A stretch of DNA of 64,000 nucleotides from contig SIAA01000004.1 in NCBI GenBank assembly GCA_009692045.1, forward strand, positions 52,302-116,301. Reading direction: 5' to 3'. A program made the position numbers and the translations under genes. Position 1 is the stretch's first letter. Every line of letters begins with the position of its first letter. The notes under the pieces were generated by a model. The model made no database searches. It was given only the letters and a program-made list of their open reading frames with translations, and was not told the origin of the DNA. This DNA is from Phycisphaerales bacterium (GTDB taxonomy: Bacteria; Planctomycetota; Phycisphaerae; Phycisphaerales; SM1A02). This document shows positions 61,853-64,000 of the stretch, piece by piece.

Positions 61853-64000
61853 ATGACCGATGAAGCCAAAGGTCGGGATCTCTTTATCGTCGACAACAGC
61901 GTCTCGGGCTGGAAGACGCGGCGCTACCTCGAAGAGTGGTGCGGGATTGCCAAGGCGTTCGATATTGCGACGGGGTATTTCGAGATTGGCGCCTTGCTCG
62001 CACTCGATGGGAAATGGCAGCCGCTGGAGAAGATCCGCATCCTGATGGGTGCCGAGATGACGGATCGCACGGGGACGGCGCTACTCGATGCTGTGCGTGA
62101 ACGTGCCGTTCAGACGCTCGACGGTAGCCTTGAGGCCGACAAGGACGCCAATCCGTTTCTCAATGGCGTCCCAGCGATCCTCGAGGCGCTGCGTTCCGGG
62201 CAGATCGAGTGCCGCGTCTACAACAAAGGCAAGTTCCACGCAAAGGCGTACATCACGCACGCGAAGCTGGAAGTCATCGGCTCCCAGGCGCTGGTGGGTT
62301 CCAGCAACTTCACCAAGCCGGGCCTGGAAACGAATATCGAACTCAACGTTCAGATTCAAAGTGCTCGCGAGGTCGCGCAGCTTCAGGAGTGGTTCGAGAT
62401 TCACTGGAACGATGCCCGCGATGTCACGGACGCCGTCATCACGACCGTGGCGCGCCAAACGCATCTCTACACGCCGTTCGACGTCTATGCAAAAGCGCTC
62501 CAAGAGTACTTCCGCGGCCACGAGCTCACGGATACCGAGTGGGACGAGGGCCCCTCGAAGATGTTCCCCAACCTGGACCTCTATCAGAAGGAGGCCTACC
62601 GGGCGCTCATGAAGATCGCGCGCCAGCATGGCGGCGCGTTCCTCTGCGACGGGGTTGGCCTCGGCAAGACCTTCGTCGGTCTCATGCTCATCGAGCGACT
62701 GGTGCTCAAAGAGAACAAGCGCGTGGTGCTGTTTGCGCCGAAGGCAACCAAAGAAGGTGTCTGGGAGCCCCATCTACGGAGGTGGCTGCCGCACATCGGC
62801 CGCGTCGGCGGACCCTTCGGCACCCTCGCCGTCTACAACCACACCGATCTGGGCCGCGCGGGCGACTTCCCGGAATACTTTCGCGAGGTCACCGAACTCG
62901 CCGACGTGGTGATCATCGACGAGGCCCACCACTTCCGCAATCCGGGTCGCCAAGGCAATCCCGACGAGGAGATTGAACCGTCGCGCTACTACCAGATGTT
63001 CAAGCTTCTGGATGACGCGGTCCGGCCCAAGACGCTCTTCATGCTCACCGCCACACCGATCAACAACCGACTAAGCGACTTCCGCCACATGGCCGAGCTG
63101 TTTACCCGCCGCGTCGAGGGGTACTTCGCTCACACGCTGGGCGTGAACAATCTGCGCGCGCATTTCAATCAGATGGAAAAGGCACTCCGCAAAGCTGTCG
63201 GTCACGATGTGACCGATGTCGCCGAGAACATGATCGAGGCGCAGGAGCTCCTTGCGAAGGATGAGATCTTTAGGAACCTCGTCGTGCAGCGCAGCCGGGC
63301 GTATGCGCGGGAGAGCCAGCTGCGCGAGACCGGCAAGGCCGCGGTCTTCCCAGTGCGCGCTGCGCCACAGGTTGTGGGGTACTCGGTCAAGAAGACCTAC
63401 GGTCCACTGCTCGATCTGGTCGCGAAGGCATTTGAGCGAAGTAGCCCTCTGTTCACGCTCCCGATGTACTACCCTCTGGCATGGCTCAGGGAGGGGGCCA
63501 AGCTGGATGAGGGCGGTACCGACAAGCAGCAGAGGGCTTTCGCCGACAACAGGCAGAAACAGGTCGTAGGCCTCATTCGAACTGGCTTCCTCAAACGTTT
63601 CGAAAGTTCCGTCGTCGCATTCCAGCTCTCCTGTGATCGTCTGCTCCTCAAGAGTCTCGCGTTCCTCGAAGTGCATAGCGAAACGGACTCCGAGAAGAAG
63701 CGTCTCAGTCGCTGGAAGACTCAGAACGCCGATATTTTGGGTTTCGCAGCACAGCAGCAGCTCGAGCTCTGGGATCAGGACGCTGACGAACTTGGAACAG
63801 AGGACATCGTGCCCGAGGAGTTGCTCCAGGCGGTCGACCACCTCGACCGCAAGGATTACAAAGTCGAGGACATGATGTCCGAAACGGTCCTCGATCTGGA
63901 CCAGATCGTGCAGTTCCTCGAGGAGGCCAGGAGGTTCGAACCAAAGCGGGATGACAAGCTGCAGAAGCTCGTGCGCCTCCTCAAGACAAGGGAGCTGTCC
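61853..64000 (+). CDS. Phospholipase D-like and SNF2-type helicase protein (3' partial)
   Basis: Open for 716 codons to the right edge. The N-terminal PLD-like domain has H-A-K-A-Y-I near residue 131 and G-S-S-N-F-T near 149, the HxK...SN pattern of PLD nucleases. The helicase part has motif I D-G-V-G-L-G-K-T near 266, motif II D-E-A-H-H-F near 358 and motif III T-A-T-P near 401. Motifs IV-VI are not yet reached. Proteins with this order are often encoded beside adenine methylases in restriction-like or other phage-defence loci. The partner genes must lie outside the window. Confidence 0.88.
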   Translation, partial: MTDEAKGRDLFIVDNSVSGWKTRRYLEEWCGIAKAFDIATGYFEIGALLALDGKWQPLEKIRILMGAEMTDRTGTALLDAVRERAVQTLDGSLEADKDANPFLNGVPAILEALRSGQIECRVYNKGKFHAKAYITHAKLEVIGSQALVGSSNFTKPGLETNIELNVQIQSAREVAQLQEWFEIHWNDARDVTDAVITTVARQTHLYTPFDVYAKALQEYFRGHELTDTEWDEGPSKMFPNLDLYQKEAYRALMKIARQHGGAFLCDGVGLGKTFVGLMLIERLVLKENKRVVLFAPKATKEGVWEPHLRRWLPHIGRVGGPFGTLAVYNHTDLGRAGDFPEYFREVTELADVVIIDEAHHFRNPGRQGNPDEEIEPSRYYQMFKLLDDAVRPKTLFMLTATPINNRLSDFRHMAELFTRRVEGYFAHTLGVNNLRAHFNQMEKALRKAVGHDVTDVAENMIEAQELLAKDEIFRNLVVQRSRAYARESQLRETGKAAVFPVRAAPQVVGYSVKKTYGPLLDLVAKAFERSSPLFTLPMYYPLAWLREGAKLDEGGTDKQQRAFADNRQKQVVGLIRTGFLKRFESSVVAFQLSCDRLLLKSLAFLEVHSETDSEKKRLSRWKTQNADILGFAAQQQLELWDQDADELGTEDIVPEELLQAVDHLDRKDYKVEDMMSETVLDLDQIVQFLEEARRFEPKRDDKLQKLVRLLKTRELS

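Noticed and set aside
62081..62773. Long minus-strand frame opposite the PLD/helicase gene
   Set aside because: Mirror of a strongly biased coding strand; the plus strand carries clear PLD and helicase motifs.

Overview
The window reads as a chromosomal segment of a planctomycete, most likely of the Phycisphaerae type. Three kinds of evidence point there. Three exported proteins end in a paired EF-hand/dockerin-like tail with a GADL..LL..WG signature. There is a small basic protein (52770-53093) of a family shared by Planctomycetes, Verrucomicrobia and Chlamydiae. Several gene neighbourhoods and domain fusions are also typical: polyferredoxin-CtaG, exported methyltransferase, formylglycine-enzyme-like protein with a haem motif. 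No rRNA, CRISPR array or recognisable insertion sequence was seen. Two tRNAs are present.

Layout. (1) 1-594: the end of a D12 adenine DNA methylase that starts outside the window. (2) 591-11297, minus strand: one long respiratory operon, read from right to left. It encodes cytochrome oxidase subunits II, I and III, a membrane protein, a dihaem cytochrome c lipoprotein, a Rieske protein, a cytochrome b fused to cytochrome c, a CtaG-polyferredoxin fusion, and a FixH-like domain fused to a methyltransferase. Most junctions are ATGA or GTGA overlaps, so complexes III and IV are translationally linked. (3) 11390-14612: two exported proteins, then a terminator and tRNA-Leu. (4) 14843-21509: guaB; a PilT-type ATPase followed by a partner with a broken P-loop and a third membrane protein; a peroxiredoxin. 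(5) 21834-26627: two large cysteine-rich exported repeat proteins with dockerin-like ends, preceded by an unexplained intrinsic terminator. (6) 26670-41782: acyl-CoA ligase, truncated haemoglobin, class V aminotransferase, lexA, trpA, tRNA-CAT, a phosphoheptose isomerase with two membrane/thioredoxin fusion proteins, tilS, a B12-like domain protein, ubiE, an amidohydrolase relative, a peptide transporter and a 66-residue protein.

(7) 41801-48314, minus strand: operon cinA-folK-thioredoxin-like protein-FAD/FeS oxidoreductase-response regulator. (8) 48352-51573: pyrF, an orphan solute-binding protein, DUF971 and a small lipoprotein. (9) 51585-55019, minus strand: TIM-barrel protein, acpS, membrane protein, small basic protein, aminotransferase. 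(10) 55063-60718: endonuclease III, TPR protein, recX, a 40-residue coding frame, rhodanese and two exported beta-propeller-like proteins. (11) 60719-64000: a decayed stretch containing a gene remnant and a truncated methyltransferase, then the start of a phospholipase D/SNF2 helicase gene that runs off the right edge.

The right edge looks like the border of an accessory, probably defence-related, island, but the decisive genes lie outside the window. Within the window, the candidates for something undescribed are the PilT/dead-ATPase/membrane operon, the paired membrane-thioredoxin proteins behind gmhA, the exported methyltransferase fused to a FixH-like domain, and the 40-residue frame locked between recX and a rhodanese.
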